Shown here: piece after piece, positions 16,986 to 26,782 of the stretch
Position numbering within the stretch: position 1 is the stretch's first letter
Layout of the letters: each line of letters begins with the position of its first letter
Assembly: GCA_963762165.1 (NCBI GenBank)
Contig: CAVXJN010000001.1
Span: 310,001-374,000 of the forward strand
Length of the DNA: 64,000 nucleotides
Direction: 5' to 3'
Source: CAVXJN01 sp963762165
GTDB lineage: Bacteria > Pseudomonadota > Gammaproteobacteria > JASBUN01
Notes under the pieces: generated by a model
Databases searched by the model: none
What the model was told of the DNA's origin: nothing
Seen by the model: the letters and a program-made list of their open reading frames with translations, nothing else
Translations under genes and position numbers: made by a program

Positions 16986-19073
16986 TTACTGGCCGATGGC
17001 TTTCATGCTCAAACGGATGCGGCCCTGCTTGTCCACTTCCAGCACCTTGACCTTGATCACATCGCCCTCCGAAAGCTTGTCGCTGACATTTTGGACGCGC
17101 TCTTCGGAGATCTGAGAGATGTGCACAAGACCGTCGCGGCCGGGCAGTATGGTCACGAATGCACCGAAGTCCATGAGCTTGGCCACTTTGCCTTCGTAGA
17201 TCTTGCCCACTTCGACATCCGCGGTGATCAGTTCGATGCGCTTGCGCGCCTCGTCACTGGCCGCCTTATCCACCGATGCGACGCGAATGGTTCCATCGTC
17301 GTCGATATCGATGCTGGCGCCGGTTTCCTCGGTGATCCCGCGGATAGTAGCGCCGCCCTTGCCGATGACGTCGCGGATTTTTTCCGGATCGATCCGGAAG
17401 CTGATGATGCGCGGCGCGTATTCGGACATGTCGGTACGCGAATGCTCGATCACCTTGTTCATTTCCGCCAGGATGTGCAGACGGGCCTGCTGCGCCTGCG
17501 CCAGCGCCGACTCCATGATCTCTTTGGTGATACCTTCGATCTTGATGTCCATTTGCAGCGCGTTGACGCCGGTTTCCGTGCCCGCGACCTTGAAGTCCAT
17601 GTCGCCGAGGTGATCCTCGTCGCCCATGATGTCGGTCAACACCGCGAACTGGTCGCCATCCTTGATCAGGCCCATGGCGACGCCCGCCACCGGTGCCTTG
17701 ATCGGTACGCCGGCGTCCATCAACGCCAAGCTCGTGCCGCAAACCGAAGCCATGGAGCTGGAGCCATTGGACTCGGTGATTTCAGAGACGACGCGAATGA
17801 CGTAGGGGAACTGATCCATGGTGGGCATCACCGCCTGCACGCCCCGGCGGGCGAGACGGCCGTGACCGATTTCGCGGCGCTTCGGGCTACCCACCATGCC
17901 GGTTTCGCCGACGCAGTAGGGCGGGAAGTTGTAATGCATCATGAACGGCTCTTTGCGCTCGCCTTCGATGGCATCGATGATCTGCGCGTCGCGACCCGTA
18001 CCGAGCGTAGTGACCACCAGCGCCTGGGTTTCGCCGCGGGTAAACAGCGCCGACCCGTGGGTGCGCGGCAGCACGCCAACCTTGATATCCAGTGACCGGA
18101 CCGTTTTGGTATCGCGCCCGTCGATGCGCTTCTCGCCGGCCAGTATGCGGCCGCGAACGATCTTCTTTTCCAGCTTCGAGAATGCGCCGCGCACGGCTTC
18201 CTCGGCATGTTCGCCGTCGTCTCCGGCCAACTTCTGGATCGTAGCGTTGCGCACTTCGGACACGCGTTCCTGGCGAACCAGCTTTTCAGCAATGTTGTAT
18301 GCCTGTTCGAGATCCGCCTTGGCGGCGGCCGCCACGGCCTCGACCACATCTTCGTTGGCGACAGGCGTCTGCCAGTCCCAACTTTGCACACCCACGGCAT
18401 TGCACAGGTCGCGGATCGCAGCGATGACTTTCTTGCCTTCTTCGTGGCCGAAAAGTACGGCGCCCAGCATCACGTCTTCAGGAAGCTGATCGGCTTCGGA
18501 CTCCACCATCAGCACGGCGTCTTCCGTACCGGCGACCACCAGGTCGAGTTTGGACTCTTTGAGCTGACTGAAAGTGGGATTGAGGACGTACTGATTGTTG
18601 ATATAGCCGATCCGTGCACCGCCGATCGGGCCATTGAAAGGCATGCCCGACAGGGCGAGCGCGGCAGAAGCACCGATCATCGAAGGAATATCAGGATCGA
18701 TCTCGGGATTCAGGGAGACCACCGTGGCGACCACCTGGACCTCGTTGGTGAAGCCTTTGGGAAACAGCGGCCGCAATGGGCGGTCGATCAAACGCGCCGT
18801 CAGCGTTTCCTTTTCGCTCGGCCGTCCTTCACGGCGAAAGAAACCGCCGGGAATCTTGCCGGCTGCGTAGGTGCGCTCCTGATAGTTCACGGTCAGGGGA
18901 AAGAAATCGCGGCCCTGGATCGCCTCTTTCATGCCGACCGCGGTCACCAGGACCACCGTCCCGGACATGTCCACCATCACGGCGCCGCTGGCTTGCCGGG
19001 CAATTTCGCCGGTTTCCAGTTTGACCGTGTGATCGCCGTACTGAAATTCTTTGGATGTCGGTGTCAGTGTCAC
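16986..19073 (-). CDS. pnp: Polyribonucleotide nucleotidyltransferase (PNPase)
   Basis: A 695-residue 3'-5' phosphorolytic exoribonuclease, core of the RNA degradosome. Order: RNase PH domain 1 (about 1-215), linker helical domain, RNase PH domain 2 (about 310-540), KH domain (GKGGATIRGITEETG near 563) and S1 domain (GKIYEGKVAKLMDFGAFV near 622), ending MKAIGQ. Length matches the family. The start is GTG at 19073 with AAGGAT upstream. It follows rpsO by 67 bases, the usual order, and is followed by an intrinsic terminator. The frame is intact, unlike the upstream genes of this operon. Confidence 0.97.
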   Translation of the reverse strand: MTLTPTSKEFQYGDHTVKLETGEIARQASGAVMVDMSGTVVLVTAVGMKEAIQGRDFFPLTVNYQERTYAAGKIPGGFFRREGRPSEKETLTARLIDRPLRPLFPKGFTNEVQVVATVVSLNPEIDPDIPSMIGASAALALSGMPFNGPIGGARIGYINNQYVLNPTFSQLKESKLDLVVAGTEDAVLMVESEADQLPEDVMLGAVLFGHEEGKKVIAAIRDLCNAVGVQSWDWQTPVANEDVVEAVAAAAKADLEQAYNIAEKLVRQERVSEVRNATIQKLAGDDGEHAEEAVRGAFSKLEKKIVRGRILAGEKRIDGRDTKTVRSLDIKVGVLPRTHGSALFTRGETQALVVTTLGTGRDAQIIDAIEGERKEPFMMHYNFPPYCVGETGMVGSPKRREIGHGRLARRGVQAVMPTMDQFPYVIRVVSEITESNGSSSMASVCGTSLALMDAGVPIKAPVAGVAMGLIKDGDQFAVLTDIMGDEDHLGDMDFKVAGTETGVNALQMDIKIEGITKEIMESALAQAQQARLHILAEMNKVIEHSRTDMSEYAPRIISFRIDPEKIRDVIGKGGATIRGITEETGASIDIDDDGTIRVASVDKAASDEARKRIELITADVEVGKIYEGKVAKLMDFGAFVTILPGRDGLVHISQISEERVQNVSDKLSEGDVIKVKVLEVDKQGRIRLSMKAIGQ

Positions 19074-19140
19074 TAGTTGATCCTTGCGCTTGCTTTATGG
19101 AATTCGGGAGGAGACTTCCTGCATCGAAAGCGGCGCGGGA

Positions 19141-19410
19141 TCAACGGCGCAAACCGAGGCGGCTGATGAGCTCCTGATAGCGATTCAAATCGTTGCGCTT
19201 GACATAATCCAACAACTTGCGGCGACGATTGATCATGCGCAACAAGCCTTGACGGGAATGGTGATCATGCTTGTGGGCAGCGAAATGCTGGGTAAGGTCA
19301 TTGATACGCGTCGTCAACAAAGCGACCTGCACTTCCGGCGAGCCGGTGTCGGCCGCCCCGCGCTGGTACTCCTTGACGACCTCATTCTTCTGCTCGGTAC
19401 TGAGTGCCAT
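19141..19410 (-). CDS. rpsO: 30S ribosomal protein S15
   Basis: An 89-residue S15 with the family signature: ALSTEQKNEVVKEYQRG at the N-terminus, VQVALLTTRINDLTQHF in the middle, and DHHSRQGLLRMINRRRKLLDYVK. It binds 16S rRNA in the platform of the small subunit. A strong AGGAG lies seven bases before the ATG. It sits between truB and pnp in the canonical operon order and probably has its own promoter at 19457-19485. Confidence 0.98.
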   Translation of the reverse strand: MALSTEQKNEVVKEYQRGAADTGSPEVQVALLTTRINDLTQHFAAHKHDHHSRQGLLRMINRRRKLLDYVKRNDLNRYQELISRLGLRR

Positions 19411-19456
19411 GAAAAGCTCCTAATAGCTCCTAACTTACTGAAATGCTGGGCGCCAC

Positions 19457-19485
19457 ATTGTACCCATGGACCCGCGTGCAAACAA
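19457..19485 (-). promoter_or_regulatory. Putative sigma70 promoter of rpsO
   Basis: On the minus strand, TTGTTT (19480-19485) and TACAAT (19457-19462) are separated by exactly 17 bases. They lie about 47 bases upstream of the rpsO start. The -10 is a five-of-six match and the -35 a three-of-six match. This position fits the separate rpsO promoter known in enterobacteria. Confidence 0.5.
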
Positions 19486-19556
19486 GATTCAATCCGCGCC
19501 CGGCGCGACCCCATTCGCACCGGCCGCCGCCATCGCTGCCGACAACCGCCGGGAAC

Positions 19557-20543
19557 TCAACCGGTTGCGGCTCGGGGGAGATGAAACAAGCGCCGGGGCG
19601 CAACCTTGCCATCGTCTTGAATTTCCCCTACTCCGAGGAACTGCTCGTGCTGATCGTAAAGCCGCACCAAGCCGGAAGTGGGCGCCTTCGGTACCAACAC
19701 CGCTTGCCCCTGGCGCAGATAAAAGGCCGAATCGGCGCTCAACCGTAGCTGCGGCCAGTCATATAGCGCGCTCTCCACGGCCAGCAACCGATGATCCAGC
19801 GCGGCATAGCCATCCTCGCCCAGATGGCGCAGCTCCTCCAGGGTTATCATCGCCTCCGGATCCCGATAGGGCCCGACCGCCAAGCGACGTAGTGCCGACA
19901 CGTGAGCGCCGCAGCCCAGCGCTTCCCCCAGATCTTCGGCCAGCGCGCGCACGTAGGTGCCTTTGGAACAAGCCACTTCCAGGTCTATTTCGTCGTCACC
20001 CTGGCGCAGCACGGTGAGTTCATGGATCATCACCGTGCGCGGTGCCCGCTCCACTTCCTGGCCCTGGCGTGCCAGTTTGTACAAACGTTCTCCCTGATGT
20101 TTGAGGGCCGAATACATGGGGGGTATTTGCTGAATCTCGCCTCGGAAACCGACCAGAGCGCTTTCGAGCTGGTCAGGGTCCAGTCGCGGCACGGGTCTTT
20201 GCTGAAGTATTTCGCCCTCTGCGTCACCCGTCGCCGTCTTGATCCCGAGTTTGCAAGTCATGCGATAGCGCTTGTCGGCGTCGAGCAGAAAACCCGAGAT
20301 TTTCGTCGCCTCGCCCAGGCAAATCGGCAGCATGCCCGTAGCCAGCGGGTCCAGGCTGCCGGTATGTCCCGCCTTTTGCGCGTTGAACAAACGCTTCACC
20401 TGCTGCAAGGCTTCGTTGGAACTCATCCCCGCCGGTTTGTCCAGCAGGAGCAGGCCGTTGACCGCTCTTCGGTTGTTGCGTTTGCGTGACATCTGAGTCC
20501 TTTGCACACGAGGGCGGCGCGCCGGCCGCTGTAATTCGGTCAT
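19557..20543 (-). CDS. truB: tRNA pseudouridine-55 synthase
   Basis: Makes pseudouridine 55 in the T loop of tRNAs. The 328-residue protein has NGLLLLDKPAGMSSNEALQ, then the catalytic motif GHTGSLDPLATGMLPICLGEAT with Asp near residue 65, and YRMTCKLGIKTATGDAEG. The C-terminal region resembles the TruB_C/PUA tail. The ATG at 20543 overlaps the rbfA stop (ATGA) and has GAGGA upstream; an internal ATG at 20492 is the other candidate. It belongs to the rimP-pnp operon. Confidence 0.95.
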   Translation of the reverse strand: MTELQRPARRPRVQRTQMSRKRNNRRAVNGLLLLDKPAGMSSNEALQQVKRLFNAQKAGHTGSLDPLATGMLPICLGEATKISGFLLDADKRYRMTCKLGIKTATGDAEGEILQQRPVPRLDPDQLESALVGFRGEIQQIPPMYSALKHQGERLYKLARQGQEVERAPRTVMIHELTVLRQGDDEIDLEVACSKGTYVRALAEDLGEALGCGAHVSALRRLAVGPYRDPEAMITLEELRHLGEDGYAALDHRLLAVESALYDWPQLRLSADSAFYLRQGQAVLVPKAPTSGLVRLYDQHEQFLGVGEIQDDGKVAPRRLFHLPRAATG

Positions 20544-20917
20544 TGGTCTTCATCCTCGTGTTTTTTGCGGTCGTCGGCGAGCGCGGCATCGATCAGCGAA
20601 CTGAGATGGGCACCGCGCGTAACCGATTCGTCGAAATGGAAGTGCAACTGAGGCACGGTGCGGATCACCATGCGCCGACCCAATTCGCTGCGCAGGAAGC
20701 CTGCAGCGCGCTGCAAGGCGTCGATGGTTTGCTGGCGTTGGGAATCATCCATCACGGTCACGAACACTTTGGCGTGGCCGAGGTCCTTGGAGACTTCGAC
20801 GCTGTTGACTGTGACCATGCCGACGCGTGGATCCTTGACTTCCGTGCGAATCAGATCGGCCAGTTCGCGCTGGATCTGTTCGCCTACACGGCGGGTACGG
20901 CTGAATTCCCTGGGCAT
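20540..20917 (-). CDS. rbfA: 30S ribosome-binding factor RbfA
   Basis: A KH-fold factor needed for late 16S rRNA maturation. From ATG 20917 (MPREFSRTRRVGEQIQREL) it has 125 residues, the usual family length, with KDPRVGMVTVNSVEVSKDL and PQLHFHFDESVTRGAHLSSLI. A longer frame to 20992 adds 25 residues that overlap the end of infB and are not family-like. It lies 84 bases after the infB stop and overlaps truB by four bases. Confidence 0.95.
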   Translation of the reverse strand: MPREFSRTRRVGEQIQRELADLIRTEVKDPRVGMVTVNSVEVSKDLGHAKVFVTVMDDSQRQQTIDALQRAAGFLRSELGRRMVIRTVPQLHFHFDESVTRGAHLSSLIDAALADDRKKHEDEDQ

Positions 20918-21001
20918 GCTGACGGTAACCGCTGGCTGACGTACTGGGACCGGCGCGCGCCGCCCGGGACCATCCCGGACAGCAACACGCAAGACCTATG
21001 A

Positions 21002-23518
21002 TTACAGGCTTCTCGCGACCTGGGTGCGTTCGTACACTTCGATCTGGTCGCCGACCTTGACGTCGTTGTAGTTCGTACGCCGATACCGCATTCGAAACCG
21101 GAGCGCACCTCTGCGACGTCATCCTTGAATCGGCGCAGCGATTCCAGCTCGCCTTCGTAGATCACGACGTTCTCGCGCAGTACACGGATCGGATTGTTGC
21201 GCTTGACCACCCCGTCGACGACCATGCAGCCGGCGATGGCGCCGAACTTCGGTGCCCGGAATACGTCGCGTACTTCGGCAAGGCCGATGATCTCTTCCTT
21301 GAACTCGGGCGCCAGCATGCCGGTCAGCGCGTTCTTGATTTCGTCGATGACTTCGTAGATGACGCTGTAATAATGCAGGTCGACGCCTTCATCTTCGATC
21401 AGGCGTTTGGCTGCATTGTCGGCGCGGACGTTGAAGCCGATGATGACGGCATCCGACGCCACCGCCAGATTGACATCGGACTCGGTGATGCCGCCGACGC
21501 CGCTGGCCACGATCTTGACCTGCACTTCCTCGGTGGACAAGCTTGGTCAGCGAATCGCCGAGCGCCTCCACTGAACCCTGCACATCCGCCTTGAGCACTA
21601 CGTTGAGGGTGCTGGCTTTGCCTTCCTGCATCTGCGAGAACATGTTCTCGAGCTTGGCCGCCTGCTGGCGTGCCAGCTTCACTTCGCGGAACTTGCCCTG
21701 GCGGAAGTTGGCCACTTCGCGGGCTTTGCGCTCATCGGCGACCACCAGCGCTTCGTCACCGGCGTCGGGCGTTCCCGAGAGGCCCAGCACTTCCACCGGA
21801 ATGGACGGTCCGGCTGCCTCGATCTGGTTGTCCGGTTTCGTCGAGCATGGCCCGCACGCGACCGTACTCTTTGCCCGCCAGCAGGATTTCGCCGCGGCGC
21901 AGGGTGCCGGACTGCACCAGGACGGTCGCCACCGGACCGCGGCCCTTGTCCAGGCGCGATTCCATCACCACGCCTTTGGCCGGCGCATCCTTCGTGCGCT
22001 TTCAATTCCAGGACTTCGGCCTGCAGCAGAATGGACTCCAGCAGCGTATCGACGCCCTCGCCGGTCTTGGCGGAAACGTTGACGAACTGCGCGTCGCCGC
22101 CCCAATCTTCCGGCACCACTTCCTCGGCCACCAGTTCCTGCTTGACCCGATCCGGCTCGGCATCCTGTTTGTCGATCTTGTTGACGGCAACGACCAGCGG
22201 CACGCCGGCGGCGCGGGCATGCTGGACCGCCTCCTTGGTCTGCGGCATGACGCCGTCATCGGCAGCCACCACCAGTACCACGATATCAGTGGACTGCGCA
22301 CCGCGGGCGCGCATGGCCGTAAACGCCTCATGGCCCGGTGTATCGAGAAACGTGATCGTGCCCCGTTCCAGTTCGACGTGATAAGCGCCGATGTGCTGGG
22401 TAATGCCGCCGGCCTCGCCTGCCGCCACCTTGGTGCGGCGGATATAATCGAGCAGCGACGTTTTGCCGTGGTCGACGTGACCCATGATGGTGACCACCGG
22501 CGGACGATGCACTTCTTCGGCGTCCGAGGCTTCCTGCAGCAGCGCATCTTCGACCGCGTTTTCCTTGATGAGCTTGACCTTGTGGCCCATTTCCTCGACC
22601 ACCACGGAAGCGGTTTCCTGGTCCAGGATCTGATTGATGGTAACCATACTGCCCATGGTCATCATGGTCTTGATGACTTCAGCGGCCTTGACCGACATTT
22701 TCTGCGCCAGATCGCCGACGGTGATCGATTCGGGCACCAGAACTTCGCGCACGATCGGGGCCGTAGGACGCGCGAAACCATGTTCGGATTTGCCTTGGAT
22801 GGATACCGACCGTTGGCGCGGCTTCTTTTTCCGCCGCCCGGTCTTGTCGCCGGCGACGTGCAACTCTTCACGCCCGTATTTGGTGGCTGACTTGTCCTTG
22901 CCGCGCTTTTCTTTCTTTTCCGGCCGCCGCTCGGCCGTCTCCGTAGCAGCCGGAGCCGGTGCTGGCGCTTCGGAGGCGACGCGAACCGCCTCTTCTTCCG
23001 CTTTGCGCAATTCCTCGGCGGCTTTGCGCTGCTCTTCCTCGGCGCGTGCCGCAGCTTCTTCCTCGGCTTTGCGCTCTTCTTCCTTCGCGCGCGCGGCCTC
23101 TTCCTCGGCGCGCTTGCGGTCTTCTTCAGCCTGGCGCGCGGCCTCTTCCTCGGCGAGCAGACGTTCTTCCTCGGCTTTGCGCGCAGCCTCTTCTTCTTCG
23201 ATAGCGGTGCGCTTGACATAGGTGCGCTTACGCCGTACCTCGACGCTGACGGTCTTGGCCTGGAGCCACGGCCGGCGGACACGCGCAATTCGCTCTGCGT
23301 CTTGCGACGCAGGGTGATTTTCTTCGGCGTCGAAACGCTGACCTCTGCGCTCTTGCCGTGGCTTTCGCGCAAGTACGTCAGAAGCTGCATCTTCTCTTCG
23401 TCGGTGATGGTGGATTCGGCGTCATCCTTGCTCAGGCCAGCGTCACCCAGCTGGGACAAAGCCGGTCGACCGGAATACCCACTACATCAGCGAACTGTTT
23501 TACGGTTACATCGGACAT
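21002..23518 (-). CDS. infB: Translation initiation factor IF-2 (interrupted by about six frameshifts)
   Basis: The span is typical of IF-2 (about 838 codons) and begins one codon after nusA: MSDVTVKQFADVVGIPVDRL. It holds the Glu/Ala/Arg-rich coiled N-terminal region, the G domain (IMGHVDHGKTSLLDYI, DTPGHEAF, NKIDK) and the C-terminal IF-2 domains (VKIVASGVGGITESDVNL, SGFECGIG, then NYNDVKVGDQIEVYER). No single frame covers it. Shifts of one base are needed near 23459, 23263, 21990, 21830, 21540 and 21078, each rejoining a perfectly family-like continuation. IF-2 is essential, so sequence error is far more likely than a real pseudogene. Confidence 0.9.
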
Positions 23519-25043
23519 CTATTTACCTTCTTCAGATCGCTCGACCTGTTGCTCGTCAGCAAACCAGTGAGCCCGGGCCGCCATGATCAGCTTGGCGGCG
23601 CGATCTTCATCCATGCCTTCGATTTCCATCAATTCATCCACCGACTGCTCGGCGAGATCGTCCATGGGAAAGGATCTTATGGTTGGCCAGTTTGTAAGCC
23701 ACTTCTCTTCCATGCCTTCCAACTTCGAACAAGTCGTCGCTGGGCTTGGAGTCGCCCAATTTCTCTTCGTCGACGATCATTCGGGTCAACAACACATCGC
23801 GTGCCCGGCCGCGCAATTCTTCGACCACGCTCTCGTCGAACTCTTCGATTTCCAGCAGTTCGTGGGTCGGCACATAGGCGATTTCCTCGACACTGGAAAA
23901 GCCTTCCTGCGCCAGGATGACCGCGATTTCCTCATCCACGTCGAGCTGTTCCATGAACAGCTTCTGCAGCGACTTCCATCTCGGCTTCGGTTTTCTCTTC
24001 GGCCTGGGACTCGGACATGACGTTGAGTTCCCAGCCGGTGAGTTCGCTGGCCAGACGCACGTTCTGACCGCCGCGGCCGATGGCCTGGGACAACTGCTCG
24101 TCGGCGACCGCGAGATCCATGGCGTGGCGATCCTCGTCCACCACGATGGAAGCGACTTCCGCCGGGCGACATGGCGTTGATCACGAACTGAGCCGGATTA
24201 TCGTTCCAAAGAATGATATCCACTCGCTCGCCGGCCAGTTCGTTGGACACCGTCTGCACCCGGGAACCGCGCATGCCGACGCAGGCACCGACGGATCGAT
24301 GCGCGGGTCGTGGGATTGCACTGCAATTTTGGCGCGCAGGCCCGGGATCGCGGGATGCACCCATGATCTCGATCAGGCCCTGGCCGACTTCCGGCACTTC
24401 AAGCTTGAACAGTTCGATCAGACAACTCCGGCGCGGTACGACTGACGAACAGCTGCGGACCGCGAGGCTCGGAACGCACGTCGTACAGATATCCGCGCAC
24501 ACGGTCGCCGGAACGCAATGCTTCGCGGGGGATCAAGTCTTCGCGCAAAATCACGCCCTCGGCGTTGGCGCCAAGGTCCAAATAGATGTTGCCGCGTTCG
24601 ATGCGTTTGACGATGCCGGTGATCAGCTCGCCCTTGCGATCCTGGAAGGCTTCGACCACCTGGGCGCGTTCGGCTTCGCGCACTTTCTGCACGATGACCT
24701 GTTTGGCGGTCTGCGCGGCGATCCGCCCGAATTCGACGTTTTCGATTTGCTCTTCGGCGAACCCGCCCACCTCGATGTCGGGCTCATCCTCGCGGGCGAC
24801 GGTCAACGCCGCCTGGCGCAACGGAAATTCCAGGTCGGCATCGTCTTCGATCACTTCCCAGCGGCGGAAAGTGGAATATTCGCCGGACACGCGGTCGATG
24901 GCGACACGCACATCGATGTCGCCACCGTGGCGTTTCTTCGCGGCGGATGCCAGCGCCGCTTCGATCGCCTCGAAGATGATGTTCTTGTCGACCCCTTTCT
25001 CGTTGGAGACCGCATCGACGACCAGCAATATCTCTTTGCTCAT
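23519..25043 (-). CDS. nusA: Transcription termination/antitermination factor NusA (interrupted by about eight frameshifts)
   Basis: Binds RNA polymerase and modulates pausing, termination and antitermination. The N-terminal domain (MSKEILLVVDAVSNEKGVD, FEAIEAALASAAKKRHGG) and S1 domain are in one frame to about 24422. The KH region (GACVGMRGSRVQTV, RVDIILW, NDNPAQFVINAMSPAEV), the end of KH2 (QAIGRGGQNVRLASELTGW) and two C-terminal acidic repeats follow in other frames. Breaks lie near 24422, 24341, 24297, 24168, 23975, 23718, 23702 and 23668. The total length, about 507 codons, is normal. The gene ends immediately before infB. Sequence error is the best explanation. Confidence 0.9.
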
Positions 25044-25070
25044 TTCCAGTGCCTCCAGCCGTCACCGGCC

Positions 25071-25524
25071 TCAATACTCCGGGACCAGCCGCGCCTGTTC
25101 GATATTGTCCAGGGGCAACCGAACCTCCTGTTCATCCACTTCGAGACAGCACTGTGCGGCCGTCGATGCCGCGCAGGGTGCCGGTAAACTTACGTCGCCC
25201 ATCGAGCGGCATCCCAAGCCGGATGCGCACCCGATTGCCGGCAAAGCGCGCAAAATGCTCGGCCTCGAACAATGGCCGATCCAGGCCGGGAGAGGACATC
25301 TCCAGGTGTAGTGACCCTGGAATCGGGTCTTCCACGTCGAGCGCCGCGCTGACCTGCTCGCTGGCCCGCTGGCAATCTTCCACCGTGATGCCCTCCGGCC
25401 GGTCGATATAGATCCGCAATAGGCCGCTGCCGGGCTGGCGGTGATATTCGATCCCCACCAGCTCATAGCCCAGCGCCTCGACCGCGGGACCCACGATATT
25501 GCGCAGATTTTCCGATACTTGCAT
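25071..25524 (-). CDS. rimP: Ribosome maturation factor RimP (one frameshift near the C-terminus)
   Basis: Required for maturation of the 30S subunit. From ATG 25524 it reads MQVSENLRNIVGPAVEALG, GYELVGIEY, LRIYIDRPEGITVEDC and SSPGLDRPLF, which is the RimP signature. Near 25146 the frame must shift by one base to continue LEVDEQEVRLPLDNIEQARL to the stop at 25071. That gives about 150 residues, the usual length. It is the first gene of the nusA-infB operon and is preceded by a promoter and a leader terminator hairpin. Confidence 0.9.
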
Positions 25525-25543
25525 CACCGCGCCCAGCGCAAAC

Positions 25544-25567
25544 AAAAAAATGGGCCTACGGCCCATT
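25544..25567 (-). terminator. Leader terminator/attenuator hairpin before rimP
   Basis: On the minus strand, AATGGGCC, a three-base loop GTA, GGCCCATT, then a run of T: the shape of an intrinsic terminator. It sits between the putative promoter (25597-25625) and the rimP start (25524), so it can act only on transcripts entering the operon. A ten-codon frame (25556-25588, MILVQFGNGP) ends with TAG inside the loop. Confidence 0.65.
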
Positions 25568-25596
25568 CCCAAATTGCACGAGAATCATGGACATAA

Positions 25597-25625
25597 ATTA
25601 TAACCCGGCGCCGCGAATCCGCCAA
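25597..25625 (-). promoter_or_regulatory. Putative sigma70 promoter of the rimP-nusA-infB operon
   Basis: Minus-strand TTGGCG (25620-25625), a 17-base spacer and a perfect TATAAT (25597-25602). Transcription would begin near 25590, giving a leader of about 66 bases that contains a terminator-like hairpin. Confidence 0.68.
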
Positions 25626-25656
25626 CTGGAAGCACCGCCGGCGGCGTCCGATGGGC

Positions 25657-25692
25657 CTAACAAAAAGGCCCCTACCGGGGCCCTTTTGTTAG
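25657..25692 (-). terminator. Terminator after the cox genes, possibly bidirectional
   Basis: A 16-bp stem with one mismatch (CTAACAAAAAGGCCCC / GGGGCCCTTTTGTTAG) and a four-base loop. T runs follow on both strands. It lies about 145 bases after the last cox gene and separates the respiratory operon from rimP. Confidence 0.82.
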
Positions 25693-25837
25693 ACGATTCG
25701 CATCCGGCACCAAACCGAACCGGGTACGTGCCGGAGAAACTGGCAGGACCCGTATAGCGCCGCTCAGTATACGGCGAGATCCGGTACTTTACAAGGCGGG
25801 GCCCGGTCGCGCGTGCAGCCCGCGGTCGCAATCGGTC

Positions 25838-26137
25838 TCACCAGGGGGCGGGGACTACGTTGCGGGTCAGAAAGTCCGCCAGACTGAGGCCGAACATCAG
25901 CAACAGCCATACCAAGCCGACCGCGGAGAACAGGCGAATGAGGGGCGAAGCACCTTTAAGGTGCATAAAAAACAAAGCGCCCAGCAGCATCTGCGCAAAC
26001 GCCATCGCCAGATTCGAAACCAGATTGAAGGGGCCCATCGGCACATAGGCACTGCCCAGAGAGGCGAAAATGAGGATCATCTGGGCGATCCAGACCAGGG
26101 TGAAGCTCATTACCGTCGGTACATTTCGCTCGCTCAT
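25838..26137 (-). CDS. coxD: Cytochrome c oxidase subunit IV-like membrane protein
   Basis: A 99-residue protein with three predicted membrane helices (SFTLVWIAQMILIFASLGS; LVSNLAMAFAQMLLGALFFM; LFSAVGLVWLLLMFGLSLA), as in prokaryotic subunit IV of caa3-type oxidases. It assists assembly or stability of the oxidase. The start at 26137 overlaps the stop of coxC (ATGA). A longer frame upstream is coxC read out of frame. It is the last gene of the respiratory operon, before a strong terminator. Confidence 0.83.
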   Translation of the reverse strand: MSERNVPTVMSFTLVWIAQMILIFASLGSAYVPMGPFNLVSNLAMAFAQMLLGALFFMHLKGASPLIRLFSAVGLVWLLLMFGLSLADFLTRNVVPAPW

Positions 26138-26780
26138 GCGCGCGACACCAGATAAAGCAGCGGGTAAAGAAAAATCCAGACGATATCGACAAAATGCCAG
26201 TACAGGCCGGTGACCTCTACCGGCGTGTAGTAGTCTGAGGAAAAGCGTCCGCGTGCGGACAGCCAGGCCATCACCGACAGGGCGATCACGCCCAAGGTGA
26301 CGTGGATGGCGTGAAGGCCGGTCATCAAGAAATACAGAACAAAAAAGAGCTCGACCTGTTGACCGGGTGTTTGCCCTCATAGGCGAAATCAAGTACGGGT
26401 ACGAGGTGATTGCGGTAGTCCAGGTGGTATTCATAGCCCTTGATACCGAGGAACATCAGCCCAATGGCAACGGTTACCAGCAAAAACATGATCAGCGCCC
26501 GGCGCCGGTCGAGTTGGGCGGCCCGCACGGCCAGTGCCATGGTAAAGCCGCTGGTCAGCACACCAGCTGTATTCAAGCGTACCGAGCACAACATCGGTTT
26601 CCCGGCTCGCTTCGGCAAAAGCTTCGGGGTACAGCACGCGACCGATCAGGTAGCGGCAAACAAGACACCAAAGAACAGTACCTCCGTGATCAGGAAAACC
26701 CACATGCCCAGCGTGGCTGCTTCCTGCTGCTGTTGCGGCTCCTGGAATTGTTCGGCGACAAATGCGGCGCGCTCATTCAT
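26134..26780 (-). CDS. coxC: Cytochrome c oxidase subunit III (three frameshifts)
   Basis: Membrane subunit of the haem-copper oxidase. Reconstructed protein, about 215 residues: MNERAAFVAEQFQEPQQQQ, GMWVFLITEVLFFGVLFAAY, then NTAGVLTSGFTMALAVRAAQ, IGLMFLGIKGYEYHLDY, LHAIHVTLGVIALSVMAW and WHFVDIVWIFLYPLLYLV. These are the family signatures in order. Single-base shifts near 26652, 26575 and 26363 are needed. The start follows the coxA stop by two bases and the end overlaps coxD. The breaks belong to the cluster of likely sequence errors. Confidence 0.87.
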
Positions 26781-26782
26781 GG

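Noticed and set aside
20884..21540. Separate 218-residue protein at the end of infB
   Set aside because: Its first 170 residues are the IF-2 C-terminal domain and the rest is out-of-frame reading into rbfA.
25598..25831. 77-codon minus-strand frame between coxD and rimP
   Set aside because: It spans the cox terminator hairpin and overlaps the rimP promoter; composition is unlike a protein.
25561..25850. Possible tRNA gene upstream of rimP, as in enterobacteria (metY)
   Set aside because: No T-loop GGTTCRA, anticodon stem or CCA-like end could be found on either strand.
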